From the NCBI RefSeq assembly GCF_019097845.1, contig NZ_JAHRGM010000035.1, forward strand, positions 124,001-188,000: a stretch of DNA of 64,000 bases. The letters are read 5' to 3'. The DNA comes from Sphingobium sp. AS12 (GTDB lineage Bacteria; Pseudomonadota; Alphaproteobacteria; Sphingomonadales; Sphingomonadaceae). Below are positions 24,268-34,207 of this stretch, piece by piece (the first letter of the stretch is position 1; every line of letters begins with the position of its first letter). The notes under the pieces were generated by a model, which made no database searches, was not told the DNA's origin, and was given only the letters and a program-made list of their open reading frames with translations. A program made the position numbers and the translations under genes.

Positions 24268-25719
24268 ATGGCCGACAATCCGATGCTGAAATTCGTAGGC
24301 AAGGGACAAGCCTATCCCGACAAGCGCGATGCCGATGACCGCGCCGACGATTTTCTGGAAATCAGCCGCAGCTTCATCCTCGACAAGGCGGAAGAACAGG
24401 CGTCGCGCTGCTCGCAATGTGGCGTGCCTTATTGTTCAACTCACTGTCCGCTTCACAACCATATTCCCGACTGGCTGCGCCTGACCGCCGAAGGCCGCCT
24501 GCGCGAAGCCTATGAGCTGTCGAACCTGACCAGCACCATGCCCGAAATCTGCGGCCGCATCTGCCCGCAGGATCGGCTGTGTGAGGGCAATTGCGTCATC
24601 GAATTTTCCGGCCATGGCGCCGTGACCATCGGCAGCGTCGAAAAATTCATCACCGACACCGCCTGGAAGGAAGGCTGGGTCGAACCGCTGGTCGCGGGCA
24701 AGCCCACCGGCCAGTCGATCGGCGTCATCGGCGCGGGACCGGCGGGCCTCACCACCGCGGAATATCTGCGCGCTGCGGGGCATGAGGTGCATGTCTATGA
24801 CCGGCATGATCGCGCTGGCGGATTGCTGACCTATGGCATCCCCGGCTTCAAGCTGGAGAAGGACATCGTCATGCGCCGGGTCCAGCGTCTGAAGGATGGT
24901 GGCATCGTCTTTCACGAAAATTTCGAGGTCGGCCGCGACGCGACGCTCGAAGCGCTGCGTGAAAAGCATGAGGCGATCCTGATTGCGACGGGCGTCTACA
25001 AGCCCCGCGACATTCGCGCGCCGGGCGTGGGCGCGCCGGGCGTGGTCAAGGCGCTCGATTATCTGACCGCCTCCAACAAGGCGGGCTTTGGCGACGATGT
25101 CCCCGAACATGCCGACGGCACGCTGCTGGCGACGGGCAAGAATGTCGTCGTCATCGGCGGTGGCGATACCGCGATGGATTGCGTCCGCACCGCGATCCGT
25201 CAGGGTGCCAAAACGGTCAAATGCCTCTACCGTCGCGATCGGGAAAATATGCCAGGATCGCAGCGCGAAGTGGCCAATGCCGAGGAAGAAGGCGTCGAAT
25301 TCGTCTGGCTGACCGCCCCGATCGCCTTTGAAGGCACCGAGCATGTCACCGGCGTGAAAGTGACGAAGATGCGTCTGGGCGCACCCGACGCATCGGGCCG
25401 CCGCGCGCCCGAACCCGATCCGGGCAGCGAACATACGCTGGAGGCGGACCTCGTCATCAAGGCGCTGGGATACGACCCCGAAGAACTGCCCAAGCTGTTC
25501 GGCGCGGACGACCTGTCGGTCACCCGCTGGGGCACGTTGCGCGTCGATCACAAGACGATGATGACCAGCGTGGACGGCGTGTTCGCAGCCGGCGACATTG
25601 TGCGCGGAGCATCCTTGGTGGTGTGGGCGATCCGCGACGGGCGGGATGTGACCGAGCATATGCACCGCTATTTGAAGGCCAAGGCGAAGGCGGCGGGCGA
25701 GAGGGTGCTGGTGGCGTGA
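24268..25719 (+). CDS. gltD: Glutamate synthase small subunit
   Basis: This 483-residue subunit passes electrons from NADPH via FAD to the large subunit for conversion of glutamine and 2-oxoglutarate into two glutamates. Iron-sulfur cysteines are at 48, 51, 56, 60 and at 95, 99, 104, 109. The FAD site is IGVIGAGPAGL (about 150), and the NADPH site is VVVIGGGDTAMD (about 292). The ATG at 24268 has AGGGG seven bases upstream. The gene precedes gltB, opposite to the E. coli order, with one small gene between. Confidence 0.95.
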   Translation: MADNPMLKFVGKGQAYPDKRDADDRADDFLEISRSFILDKAEEQASRCSQCGVPYCSTHCPLHNHIPDWLRLTAEGRLREAYELSNLTSTMPEICGRICPQDRLCEGNCVIEFSGHGAVTIGSVEKFITDTAWKEGWVEPLVAGKPTGQSIGVIGAGPAGLTTAEYLRAAGHEVHVYDRHDRAGGLLTYGIPGFKLEKDIVMRRVQRLKDGGIVFHENFEVGRDATLEALREKHEAILIATGVYKPRDIRAPGVGAPGVVKALDYLTASNKAGFGDDVPEHADGTLLATGKNVVVIGGGDTAMDCVRTAIRQGAKTVKCLYRRDRENMPGSQREVANAEEEGVEFVWLTAPIAFEGTEHVTGVKVTKMRLGAPDASGRRAPEPDPGSEHTLEADLVIKALGYDPEELPKLFGADDLSVTRWGTLRVDHKTMMTSVDGVFAAGDIVRGASLVVWAIRDGRDVTEHMHRYLKAKAKAAGERVLVA

Positions 25720-26417
25720 TGCGCGCTCTGCTGATGTATATGTTGGCCGTTGGCGCGGCAGGCATGGTTGACCCATTGTCTGTCAGGGCAGCGGAGCAGC
25801 CATCGGTGGCACCCGGCTCAGCGAAAAATGCGGCGACACAACTTGCCGAGCAATTGGTGGTGCGCATGGCCGCGCTGTCCATTCACCAATATGTTGAGGG
25901 TCAGCTCGATACCATATTGGAAAGCGACGTTGTCGCCGCCAAGCTTTTGCCAAGCGGAAGCCCAGCCCGTGCGGGTTTTTTAAGGGCTGCGACCGTCCGA
26001 GCACAACAGCGCGTAGAGGCTACGGTTCAGCCCTTGGTCCCTCAATTTTCCGCTGCCTTTTTAGCTAATATGACGCAGGCACAAGTCGATGCGTCCCTGC
26101 GTGCTTTTAAAACGTCAACTGGCAAGCGTATTATCGATCGGGTTGTAAGCGAGATGATGCTGTCTGACGGCGACGAGATGGCCGAGATGAGCGATGATGA
26201 GGCGCGATCGCTGACCGACAGCGCCGATGTCGCTGCCTTGGTCGCCTTTGAGAAGAGCGGTGCAGACCGAGCACTGGACAGAGCGTTGTCTTCCATTCCT
26301 GAGCGTGACGATGATGTAACGGGCGAGATCGACGCATTGCTTCTCGCCATGCTCAAGACATTGAAAACAAATACAGGAACGGCCGTGATTACCGATCCTG
26401 CCGGCCCGGTTATTTAA
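25719..26417 (+). CDS. Exported DUF2059-like protein between gltD and gltB
   Basis: This 232-residue protein starts one base inside the gltD stop (TGATG), so it is translationally coupled. A signal peptide ends near residue 25 (VRA). A DUF2059-like segment, AAFLANMTQAQVDASLRAFK followed by TSTGKRIIDRV (about 110-140), resembles the FYxSPxGR motif of that domain. The function is unknown. Its codon use is slightly less GC-rich than gltD and gltB. Why an exported protein is coupled to glutamate synthase is unclear. Confidence 0.65.
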   Translation: MRALLMYMLAVGAAGMVDPLSVRAAEQPSVAPGSAKNAATQLAEQLVVRMAALSIHQYVEGQLDTILESDVVAAKLLPSGSPARAGFLRAATVRAQQRVEATVQPLVPQFSAAFLANMTQAQVDASLRAFKTSTGKRIIDRVVSEMMLSDGDEMAEMSDDEARSLTDSADVAALVAFEKSGADRALDRALSSIPERDDDVTGEIDALLLAMLKTLKTNTGTAVITDPAGPVI

Positions 26418-26466
26418 CCACTACATCTGCACCAATGCGGCAGAGTGCCGCCTATATCGTTGGAAC

Positions 26467-29400
26467 ATGACAATGAACGACTATATGGCCACCGAAGAAG
26501 AACGCGCCCGCATTGCCGAAGTCGGCATGTATCATCCAGACCTGGAAGGCGACGCCTGTGGCGTGGGCCTGGTTGCCGCGACCGACGGCCGCCCGTCGCG
26601 TCGCGTCGTCGCCTCCGCAATCGATGCGCTGAAGGCCGTGTGGCACCGTGGCGCGGTCGATGCCGATGGCAAGACCGGCGACGGCGCGGGTATCCATGTC
26701 GACCTGCCGGTGCGCTTCTTTGACGATGCGATTGCGGACTCCGGCCACAAGCCGCTGCCCAATCGCCTCGCCGTCGGCATGATCTTCCTGCCGCGCACCG
26801 ATTTGAGCGCGCAGGAAACCTGCCGCACCATCGTCGAGAGCGAGATCATCGACGCGGGCTATACCATCTATGGCTGGCGGCAGGTGCCGGTCGATGTGTC
26901 GGTCATCGGTGAAAAGGCGCAGCGCACGCGGCCCGAAATCGAGCAGATCATGATCGCCGGGCCGATGCCTGAAGTGCGCGATCAGGCCGAGTTCGAGAAG
27001 GATCTCTATCTGATCCGCCGCCGGATCGAGAAGCAGGTGATCGCCGCGCAGATCAATGATTTCTATATCTGTAGCCTGTCCTGCCGGTCGATCATCTACA
27101 AGGGGCTGTTCCTGGCCGAATCGCTGTCGGTATTCTATCCCGATTTGCAGGATGAGCGGTTCGAGAGCCGGGTGGCGATCTTCCACCAGCGTTATTCGAC
27201 CAACACTTTCCCGCAATGGTGGCTGGCCCAACCATTCCGCACGCTCGCCCATAACGGCGAGATCAACACGATCCGCGGCAATAAGAACTGGATGAAGAGC
27301 CACGAGATCAAGATGGCTTCGCTGGCGTTCGGCGAGCAGTCGGAGGATATCAAGCCGGTGATCCCGGCGGGCGCGTCCGATACCGCTGCGCTGGATGCCG
27401 TGTTCGAGGCGATCTGCCGGTCGGGCCGCGACGCGCCGACCGCCAAGCTGATGCTGGTCCCGGAAGCCTGGCAGGCCGATAGTGGTGAACTGCCCAAGGC
27501 GCATCGCGACATGTATGACTATCTCGCCTCCGTCATGGAGCCGTGGGATGGCCCCGCCGCACTGGCGATGACCGACGGGCGCTGGGTCGTGGCCGGGGTG
27601 GATCGCAACGCGCTACGCCCGCTGCGCTACACGCTGACCGGCGACAATCTGCTGATCGTCGGGTCCGAAACCGGCATGGTCGTGGTTCCCGAAACCACCA
27701 TCGTGCGCAAGGGCCGCATGGGTCCGGGCCAGATGATTGCGATCGATCTGCAGGAAGGCGAAATCTATGACGACGCCGCAATCAAGGACCGGATCGCGGG
27801 CGAGCGCCCCTATGGCGAACTAATCAAGGATTTCATGGCGATCGGCGACCTGACCGATGCGCCGACCGCCCTGCCCGGCTGGGATAAGGCGGAACTGACG
27901 CGACGGCAGGTCGCGGCCAATCTGACGCTGGAGGATCTGGAACTGATCCTGGCGCCCATGGTCGAGGACGCCAAGGAAGCGATCGGCTCCATGGGTGATG
28001 ACACGCCGCTGGCGGTCATTTCCGACAAGCCGCGCACGATCAGCCATTTCTTCCGCCAGAATTTCAGCCAGGTCACCAACCCGCCGATCGATCCGTTGCG
28101 CGAACGGCATGTGATGAGCCTGAAAACGCGCTTTTCCAACCTGCACAATATCTTGGAGCAGGACGCGCAGAACAGCCATGTGCTGGTGCTGGATTCGCCT
28201 GTGCTGACCAGCGCCGAATGGGCGCGGCTGAAGGCGCATTTCGGTCCCGCTGTGGCGGAAATCGACTGCACCTTCCCCGCCACTGGCGGGCAGGAACAGC
28301 TGCGCGCGGCAATCGCCCGTATCCGTGAGGAAGCCGAACAGGCGGTGCGTGAGGGGCGGACCGAAATCTTCCTGACCGACGAGGGTGTCGGCGAAACACG
28401 CGCCGCGATTGCGGGCGTGCTGGCCGCAGCGGCGGTGCATACGCATCTGGTGCGCAAGGGGCTACGTTCCTATGCGTCGATCAACGTCCGCTGCGCCGAA
28501 GCGCTCGACACCCATTATTTCGCGGTGCTGATCGGCGTGGGCGCGACCACGGTGAACGCCTATCTGGCCGAAGCCAGCATCGCTGATCGCCATGCGCGCG
28601 GCCTGTTCGGGTCGCTCGATCTGGAGGCCTGTTTCGAGCGTTACCGCGTCGCGATCAACGAAGGCCTGCTCAAGATCATGTCCAAAATGGGCATTGCGGT
28701 GATTAGCAGCTATCGCGGCGGCTATAATTTCGAGGCGGTCGGCCTGTCCCGCGCTCTGGTCAACGATCTGTTCCCCGGTATGCCGGCGAAGATTTCGGGC
28801 GAGGGCTATGCGTCGCTCCATTACAGCGCGATGCTGCGCCATCAGCAGGCCTATGACGCATCGGTCGTGCGGCTGCCGATCGGCGGCTTCTATCGCCAGC
28901 GCAACGGCGGAGAGGCGCACGCTTATTCCGCGCAGTTGATGCACCTGTTGCAGACGGCAGTGGCGACTGACAGCTACTCCACCTATCTGCAATTTTCGCG
29001 TGGCGTCCGCGATTTGCCGCCGGTCTATCTGCGCGACCTGATGGAGTTTAATTTCGCGCGCGAAGCCGTGCCGATCGACGAAGTGGAAGCCACCACCGAG
29101 ATCCGCAAGCGTTTCGTAACGCCCGGCATGTCGCTGGGGGCGCTCAGCCCCGAAGCGCATGAAACGCTGGCGATCGCGATGAACCGCATTGGCGCGAAGG
29201 CGGTGTCGGGTGAAGGCGGCGAGGATGCCGCGCGCTTCAAGCCCTATGAAAATGGCGACAACGCCAACAGCGTGATCAAGCAGATCGCGTCGGGCCGTTT
29301 CGGCGTCCATGCCGAATATCTGGCATCGGCCGAGGAGATCGAGATCAAGGTCGCGCAGGGTGCCAAGCCCGGCGAGGGCGGACAACTGCCCGGCTTCAAG

Positions 29401-31005
29401 GTGACCGAATTCATCGCCAAGCTGCGCCATTCTACACCCGGCGTGACGCTGATTTCTCCGCCGCCCCATCATGACATCTATTCGATCGAGGATCTGGCGC
29501 AGCTCATCTACGACTGCAAGCAGATCAACCCGCGCGCGCGCGTCTGCGTCAAGCTGGTGAGCCAGGCAGGCATCGGCACGGTCGCGGCGGGCGTGGCGAA
29601 GGCCCATGCCGACGTCATCCTGATCGCGGGCCATGTCGGCGGTACCGGGGCCAGCCCGCAGACCAGCATCAAATATGCCGGGACGCCATGGGAAATGGGC
29701 CTGTCCGAAGCCAATCAGGTGCTGACCCTCAACGGGTTGCGGCATCGGGTGAAGCTGCGCACTGACGGTGGCCTGAAAACCGGGCGCGACATCGTGATCG
29801 CCGCGATCTTGGGCGCGGAAGAATATGGCATCGGCACATTGTCGCTGGTCGCCATGGGCTGCATCATGGTGCGCCAGTGCCACAGCAACACCTGCCCCGT
29901 CGGCGTGTGCGTGCAGGATGAGAAGTTGCGTGCCAAATTCACCGGCACGCCGGAGAAGGTCATCAACCTGATGACCTTCATTGCCGAGGAAGTGCGCGAA
30001 GTGCTGGCACGGCTGGGCTTCCGCAGCCTGGACGAGGTGATCGGGCGGACCGAGCTGTTGAAGCAGGTCAATCGTGGTGCCGAGCATCTGGACGATCTGG
30101 ATCTCAACCCGATCCTGGCCAAGGTGGATGCCCCCGACGACCAGCGCCGCTTCAGCCTGAAGCAATGGCGCAACGACGTGCCCGACAGCCTGGACGCACA
30201 GATGATGCGCGACGCAAAGGCGGTGTTCGAGCGGGGCGAAAAGATGCAGCTGACCTATACGGTGCGTAATACACACCGCGCGGTCGGCACGCGGCTATCG
30301 TCGGCGGTGACTGACAGGTTCGGCATGTCGACCCTGGCCGACGGGCATCTGACCGTGCGGCTGCGCGGGTCCGCGGGCCAGTCGCTGGGTGCGTTCCTGT
30401 GCAAGGGGATTACGCTCGAAATCTTCGGCGACGCGAACGACTATGTCGGCAAGGGCCTGTCGGGCGGCATCATCACCGTGCGCACGACCGTCTCCTCGCC
30501 GCTGTCGTCCAAGGACAATACGATCATCGGCAACACCGTCCTCTACGGCGCGACCAGCGGCAAGCTGTTCGCGGCAGGACAGGCGGGCGAACGCTTTGCG
30601 GTGCGCAATTCGGGCGCGCAAGTGGTGGTCGAGGGCTGCGGCGCCAATGGCTGCGAGTATATGACCGGCGGTATGGCGGTGATCCTCGGCAAGACCGGCG
30701 CCAATTTCGGCGCGGGGATGACCGGCGGCATGGCCTTCATCCTGGATGAGGATGGCAGCTTCCCGTCGCGCGCCAATCCTGAAGGGATCGTCTGGCAGCG
30801 GTTGGAAAGCGAATATTGGGAGGCGCAGGTCAAGGATCTGATCGCACAGCACGCCAAGGCAACCGATAGCAAATGGTCCGGCACCATATTGGAAGATTGG
30901 GATCGCTGGCGGCGCTATATCTGGCAGGTGTGTCCGAAGGAGATGATCAGCCGCCTCGCTCATCCGCTGAGCCATGCGCAGGCGGAGGTCGTCGCCGCCG
31001 AATAA
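26467..31005 (+). CDS. gltB: Glutamate synthase large subunit
   Basis: This 1512-residue subunit has four parts: class II glutamine amidotransferase (with the nucleophilic Cys31 in GDACGVG after a short propeptide), central domain, FMN/[3Fe-4S] synthase domain and C-terminal beta-helix. The cluster cysteines are in CIMVRQCHSNTCPVGVC, and the amidotransferase motif HQRYSTNTFPQW is intact. Length matches the family. An ATG two codons downstream (26473) is an equally possible start. The amidotransferase releases ammonia that is channelled to 2-oxoglutarate. Confidence 0.96.
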   Translation: MTMNDYMATEEERARIAEVGMYHPDLEGDACGVGLVAATDGRPSRRVVASAIDALKAVWHRGAVDADGKTGDGAGIHVDLPVRFFDDAIADSGHKPLPNRLAVGMIFLPRTDLSAQETCRTIVESEIIDAGYTIYGWRQVPVDVSVIGEKAQRTRPEIEQIMIAGPMPEVRDQAEFEKDLYLIRRRIEKQVIAAQINDFYICSLSCRSIIYKGLFLAESLSVFYPDLQDERFESRVAIFHQRYSTNTFPQWWLAQPFRTLAHNGEINTIRGNKNWMKSHEIKMASLAFGEQSEDIKPVIPAGASDTAALDAVFEAICRSGRDAPTAKLMLVPEAWQADSGELPKAHRDMYDYLASVMEPWDGPAALAMTDGRWVVAGVDRNALRPLRYTLTGDNLLIVGSETGMVVVPETTIVRKGRMGPGQMIAIDLQEGEIYDDAAIKDRIAGERPYGELIKDFMAIGDLTDAPTALPGWDKAELTRRQVAANLTLEDLELILAPMVEDAKEAIGSMGDDTPLAVISDKPRTISHFFRQNFSQVTNPPIDPLRERHVMSLKTRFSNLHNILEQDAQNSHVLVLDSPVLTSAEWARLKAHFGPAVAEIDCTFPATGGQEQLRAAIARIREEAEQAVREGRTEIFLTDEGVGETRAAIAGVLAAAAVHTHLVRKGLRSYASINVRCAEALDTHYFAVLIGVGATTVNAYLAEASIADRHARGLFGSLDLEACFERYRVAINEGLLKIMSKMGIAVISSYRGGYNFEAVGLSRALVNDLFPGMPAKISGEGYASLHYSAMLRHQQAYDASVVRLPIGGFYRQRNGGEAHAYSAQLMHLLQTAVATDSYSTYLQFSRGVRDLPPVYLRDLMEFNFAREAVPIDEVEATTEIRKRFVTPGMSLGALSPEAHETLAIAMNRIGAKAVSGEGGEDAARFKPYENGDNANSVIKQIASGRFGVHAEYLASAEEIEIKVAQGAKPGEGGQLPGFKVTEFIAKLRHSTPGVTLISPPPHHDIYSIEDLAQLIYDCKQINPRARVCVKLVSQAGIGTVAAGVAKAHADVILIAGHVGGTGASPQTSIKYAGTPWEMGLSEANQVLTLNGLRHRVKLRTDGGLKTGRDIVIAAILGAEEYGIGTLSLVAMGCIMVRQCHSNTCPVGVCVQDEKLRAKFTGTPEKVINLMTFIAEEVREVLARLGFRSLDEVIGRTELLKQVNRGAEHLDDLDLNPILAKVDAPDDQRRFSLKQWRNDVPDSLDAQMMRDAKAVFERGEKMQLTYTVRNTHRAVGTRLSSAVTDRFGMSTLADGHLTVRLRGSAGQSLGAFLCKGITLEIFGDANDYVGKGLSGGIITVRTTVSSPLSSKDNTIIGNTVLYGATSGKLFAAGQAGERFAVRNSGAQVVVEGCGANGCEYMTGGMAVILGKTGANFGAGMTGGMAFILDEDGSFPSRANPEGIVWQRLESEYWEAQVKDLIAQHAKATDSKWSGTILEDWDRWRRYIWQVCPKEMISRLAHPLSHAQAEVVAAE

Positions 31006-31009
31006 GCGG

Positions 31010-31507
31010 TTAAGGGAGGGAGCTACCCGCTGCCGTTGCGACGGTAGCGGGGCTGGCTTTCCCCTGCGCGGGTTGCAGAACCGGGGGAGGCGTAGCGCCT
31101 TCTCCGGCAGCGAAGCGGGCAATCGGTTCAGGCAATTGATGGACCGGCGATGGCGGCTGCGGCGCGAGGTAGCTTACCTCCGCCGCTTCCCCTTGCGTCA
31201 GATAGTCGCGCACTACCGGATCGCCCGTGCCATCGATCATGCCGTCGGCGTCCAGGCCCGCCATATCCAAAGCATTGCGCCGTTCAGCCAAGCTGGGACC
31301 GCAACCGGTGCAGCGGATTTCGCTGGGACCGTGATCGACCGGATTGACGGCATAATCCGACGCACCGCTGTCACCTGACTCTGCATCGGCAGCGCCCGCG
31401 TCGCCGGGCAGCGCGGAGGATTGCGGGCTGGTGACATAGGCACCAAGGCCCAGCCCCATGACCGTCGCGGCGGTCACTGTCATGCCCGACAGCATCCAAT
31501 GGTGCAT
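31010..31507 (-). CDS. Hypothetical exported protein of sphingomonads
   Basis: This 165-residue protein has an N-terminal hydrophobic segment (MLSGMTVTAATVMGLGLGAYV) acting as a signal peptide or anchor. The middle holds a conserved-looking stretch EIRCTGCGPSLAERR, then DGMIDGTGDPVVRDYLTQ. The C-terminal third is rich in Pro and Ala. The ATG at 31507 has AGG upstream; an ATG five codons earlier lacks ribosome-site spacing. No function is recognisable. It is convergent with gltB, with only 4 bp between the ends. Confidence 0.7.
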   Translation of the reverse strand: MHHWMLSGMTVTAATVMGLGLGAYVTSPQSSALPGDAGAADAESGDSGASDYAVNPVDHGPSEIRCTGCGPSLAERRNALDMAGLDADGMIDGTGDPVVRDYLTQGEAAEVSYLAPQPPSPVHQLPEPIARFAAGEGATPPPVLQPAQGKASPATVATAAGSSLP

Positions 31508-31673
31508 GGTCCTGCCTTCCATCCTCTCGCGTGCCGCTAGCCCTTCGGCTCACTGCGTCCTGCCCACCGATCAATCATAACGCAGATGCAGATCGGTTGT
31601 TGCATGGCGCAAAAGCCTTTGCTAATGGCCAGCGCCTACCAGATGCCGGTCCTGCCGGTTTCCCTTTGAATGT

Positions 31674-31760
31674 GCGGCCATGGCGGAATTGGTAGACGCG
31701 CAACGTTGAGGTCGTTGTGGGCGAAAGCCCGTGGAAGTTCGAGTCTTCTTGGCCGCACCA
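31674..31760 (+). tRNA. tRNA-Leu (anticodon GAG)
   Basis: This 87-nt class II tRNA has acceptor stem GCGGCCA pairing with TGGCCGC, an anticodon arm CAACG-TTGAGGT-CGTTG (anticodon GAG), and a long variable arm around GGGCGAAAGCCC. The CCA is encoded. No inserted element follows it. Confidence 0.97.
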
Positions 31761-31922
31761 TTCATTTGCCTGATGCTCAGGATCAGCAAAAATTGATAAT
31801 CCCCCGCCCCGCAAGGGCCGGGAAAGTCGTGCATGACCGCAGGGCTTGCGGGGTTGTGGCTCGACCGCCTATCTGACGCCACCGCGCGGGATTGACCCGC
31901 CCGACGATGAAAGGATGCCGCC

Positions 31923-32162
31923 ATGTCCGCCATAGACTGGGACCAGCCAGCGACCCTGATCGACCTGGACGGCAAAGCGCCGCTGATTGGCACGATCCGC
32001 CAGTGCGCCCAGCATTTCGCGATCTTCAAGGCCGAAGCCAAGGCACAGGCGCGCGTGCTGCTGACCCAGCCAGTCCATCGCGAAGGCCGCCGGACGCGCA
32101 CCTGGCTGCTGGAACCCGATGAAATCGCCCAACTGGTCGAACGGCTGCGCGCGGAGGGCTGA
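31923..32162 (+). CDS. Small hypothetical protein
   Basis: This 79-residue soluble protein has no family I recognise. AAGGATG sits at good distance before the ATG, and codon use matches the genome. It ends with EPDEIAQLVERLRAEG, a likely amphipathic helix. It could belong with the following lysis genes, but 122 bp separate them. Confidence 0.65.
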   Translation: MSAIDWDQPATLIDLDGKAPLIGTIRQCAQHFAIFKAEAKAQARVLLTQPVHREGRRTRTWLLEPDEIAQLVERLRAEG

Positions 32163-32284
32163 TCGATCTGACCAGGATGACATAAGGTGTTCTGAGCATT
32201 TGTCTTCAGTTAGATATTTCCCCTGTCCTACAACAAACCATATGGGATAAATGATTCGCCTCATTCCACGCAGGGAGGCGCAGC

Positions 32285-32824
32285 TTGGATATTCATAGTC
32301 TCATCGACGAAGTCATTGCCCGCGAAGGGGGCTATAGCGACCATCCCGCCGATCGTGGCGGCGCAACCAACTGGGGCATAACCCACACGGTGGCGCGCGC
32401 CAATGGCTATGCCGGGGATATGCGGGCCTTGCCGCGCGCTACGGCGGTGGCGATCTATCGGCGGCTCTACTGGGATCAGCCGGGCTATGCCTTCGTCGCG
32501 GAAACCGCGCCGTCCGTAGCCGCCGAGTTGTTCGATACAGCCGTCAACATGGGCGTTGGCACCACGACCGGCTTTCTCCAGCGCGCGCTTAACGCGCTCA
32601 ATCGCAACCAGCGCGACTATCCCGATCTGACGCTCGACCGGGCGATCGGCGCGCGGACGCTCTCGGCATTGCGTGCCTTCCGCGCGTTGCGGGGCAAGTC
32701 GGGTGAAGTGGTGCTGCTGAAGGCGATAGAGGCGATGCAGGGCGAACGCTATATCGCGCTGGCCGAAAGCCGTCCGGCCAACGAGGCCTTTCTCTACGGC
32801 TGGCTTGCCAACCGGATCGGTTAG
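32285..32824 (+). CDS. Endolysin, glycosyl hydrolase 108 (N-acetylmuramidase)
   Basis: This 179-residue enzyme cleaves peptidoglycan. The GH108 signature EGGYSDHPADRGGATNWGIT (residues 14-33) includes the catalytic Glu14, and a peptidoglycan-binding domain follows (about 100-178). The start is a TTG with GGAGG six bases upstream. There is no signal peptide, so it needs a holin, which follows 85 bp downstream. No phage structural genes are nearby. Confidence 0.9.
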   Translation: MDIHSLIDEVIAREGGYSDHPADRGGATNWGITHTVARANGYAGDMRALPRATAVAIYRRLYWDQPGYAFVAETAPSVAAELFDTAVNMGVGTTTGFLQRALNALNRNQRDYPDLTLDRAIGARTLSALRAFRALRGKSGEVVLLKAIEAMQGERYIALAESRPANEAFLYGWLANRIG

Positions 32825-32909
32825 ATGGCCATGAACGCACTGGGAAATTTGCCGTCCAGCGGGGGTGTGATCATCGCCCGAAACAGCCCCTCAGTCAGGA
32901 TATAGACCG

Positions 32910-33173
32910 ATGACAACCGACACCCCAACCACCGATCCCTGGGCCACCCGCGCGCGGCCCGCCTTCCTCTACGTCATCTATGCGCTGCTGCTCTGGTCAC
33001 TGCCGATGGGATTGATCGCGGGCTGGCGGCCCGACATTGCGGCGGCGATCACGACGGGGATGCGCGACTATCTCAACGCCCTGCCCGAACCGCTCTATGC
33101 GCTGTTTGGCACCGGCTATCTGGGCTACACCGCCGCGCGCGCCTGGGGCAAGGTGAAGGGGGCAGAGCGTTAG
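32910..33173 (+). CDS. Putative phage-type holin
   Basis: This 87-residue protein has two clear membrane segments, FLYVIYALLLWSLPMGLIAGW (about 19-39) and PLYALFGTGYLGYTAARAW (about 61-79), and a charged C-terminus GKVKGAER. It resembles three-helix phage holins. Directly after the endolysin gene, it would form the pore through which the enzyme escapes. The identification rests mainly on topology and position. Confidence 0.65.
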   Translation: MTTDTPTTDPWATRARPAFLYVIYALLLWSLPMGLIAGWRPDIAAAITTGMRDYLNALPEPLYALFGTGYLGYTAARAWGKVKGAER

Positions 33174-33175
33174 CC

Positions 33176-34207
33176 CTACGCCGCCGCGCCCCGCTCATAC
33201 CAGCCGCGCGATCGCTTCACGAGGGCGACGATGGTGAGCATCACCGGCACCTCCACCAGCACGCCGACTACGGTGGCGAGGGCCGCGCCGGAGTGCAGTC
33301 CGAACAGGCTGATCGCTGCCGCCACCGCCAGTTCGAAGAAATTGGACGCGCCGATCAGCGCGGCCGGTCCCGCAACGCACCAAGCGACGTGCAATCGGCG
33401 GCTCAGCCAATAGGCAAGGCCCGCGTTCAGATAGACCTGCAACAGGATCGGCACCGCGATCAGCGCGATGACCAGCGGTTGGGCGACGATCTGCTCGCCC
33501 TGAAAGGCGAACAATAGCACCAGCGTGGCAAGCAGGCTGACCAGGCTCACCGGTCCCAGCGCGGCGAGTAGCCGATCGAGCGCTGCCTGCCCGCCCGCCC
33601 GCAACCGCGCCCGGCGCATCCACTGGGCGACGACCACAGGCACTACGATATAGAGGCCGACCGACAGCAGCAGCGTATCCCACGGCACGCTGATCGATGC
33701 GACACCCAGCAGGAACCCGACGATCGGCGCAAAGGCGAACACCATGATCAGGTCGTTGAGCGCCACCTGGCTCAACGTATAGCCGGGATCGCCATCCAGC
33801 AGGTTGGACCAGACAAACACCATCGCGGTGCAGGGCGCTGCGGCCAGCAGGATTAGGCCTGCAATATAGGACGATCCCTGTCCCGCAGGCAGGAAGGGCG
33901 CGAACAGATGGCCGATAAAGAAAGTGCCGAGCAACGCCATGGAGAAAGGCTTGACCGCCCAGTTGATGAACAGCGTCAACCCCACGCCGCGCCAGTGCCG
34001 CCGCACGCTGCCCAGCGCGGCAAAGTCGATCCGCAGCAGCATCGGTATGATCATCAGCCAGATCAGTGCCGCGACGGGCAGGTTGACGCGGGCGACCTCC
34101 GCTCCCGCGATCAGCGCGAAGACGGACGGAAATAGCTGCCCCAGCCCGATCCCCACGACGATGCACAGCGCGACCCAAAGGCTGAGATAGCGTTCGAACA
34201 GCGACAT
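33176..34207 (-). CDS. acr3: Arsenite efflux transporter ACR3
   Basis: This 343-residue inner-membrane permease exports arsenite. It has about ten helices and the ACR3 signature APCTAMVFVW with the essential cysteine, followed by LNDLIMV. The ATG at 34207 overlaps the arsC stop by one base (TGATG), so the open frame further upstream is not used. It is the last gene of arsR-arsC-acr3. Confidence 0.93.
   Translation of the reverse strand: MSLFERYLSLWVALCIVVGIGLGQLFPSVFALIAGAEVARVNLPVAALIWLMIIPMLLRIDFAALGSVRRHWRGVGLTLFINWAVKPFSMALLGTFFIGHLFAPFLPAGQGSSYIAGLILLAAAPCTAMVFVWSNLLDGDPGYTLSQVALNDLIMVFAFAPIVGFLLGVASISVPWDTLLLSVGLYIVVPVVVAQWMRRARLRAGGQAALDRLLAALGPVSLVSLLATLVLLFAFQGEQIVAQPLVIALIAVPILLQVYLNAGLAYWLSRRLHVAWCVAGPAALIGASNFFELAVAAAISLFGLHSGAALATVVGVLVEVPVMLTIVALVKRSRGWYERGAAA

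Noticed and set aside
28462..30276. Long minus-strand open frame within gltB
   Set aside because: Antisense to a fully conserved glutamate synthase domain and rich in His/Arg/Gln typical of shadow frames.
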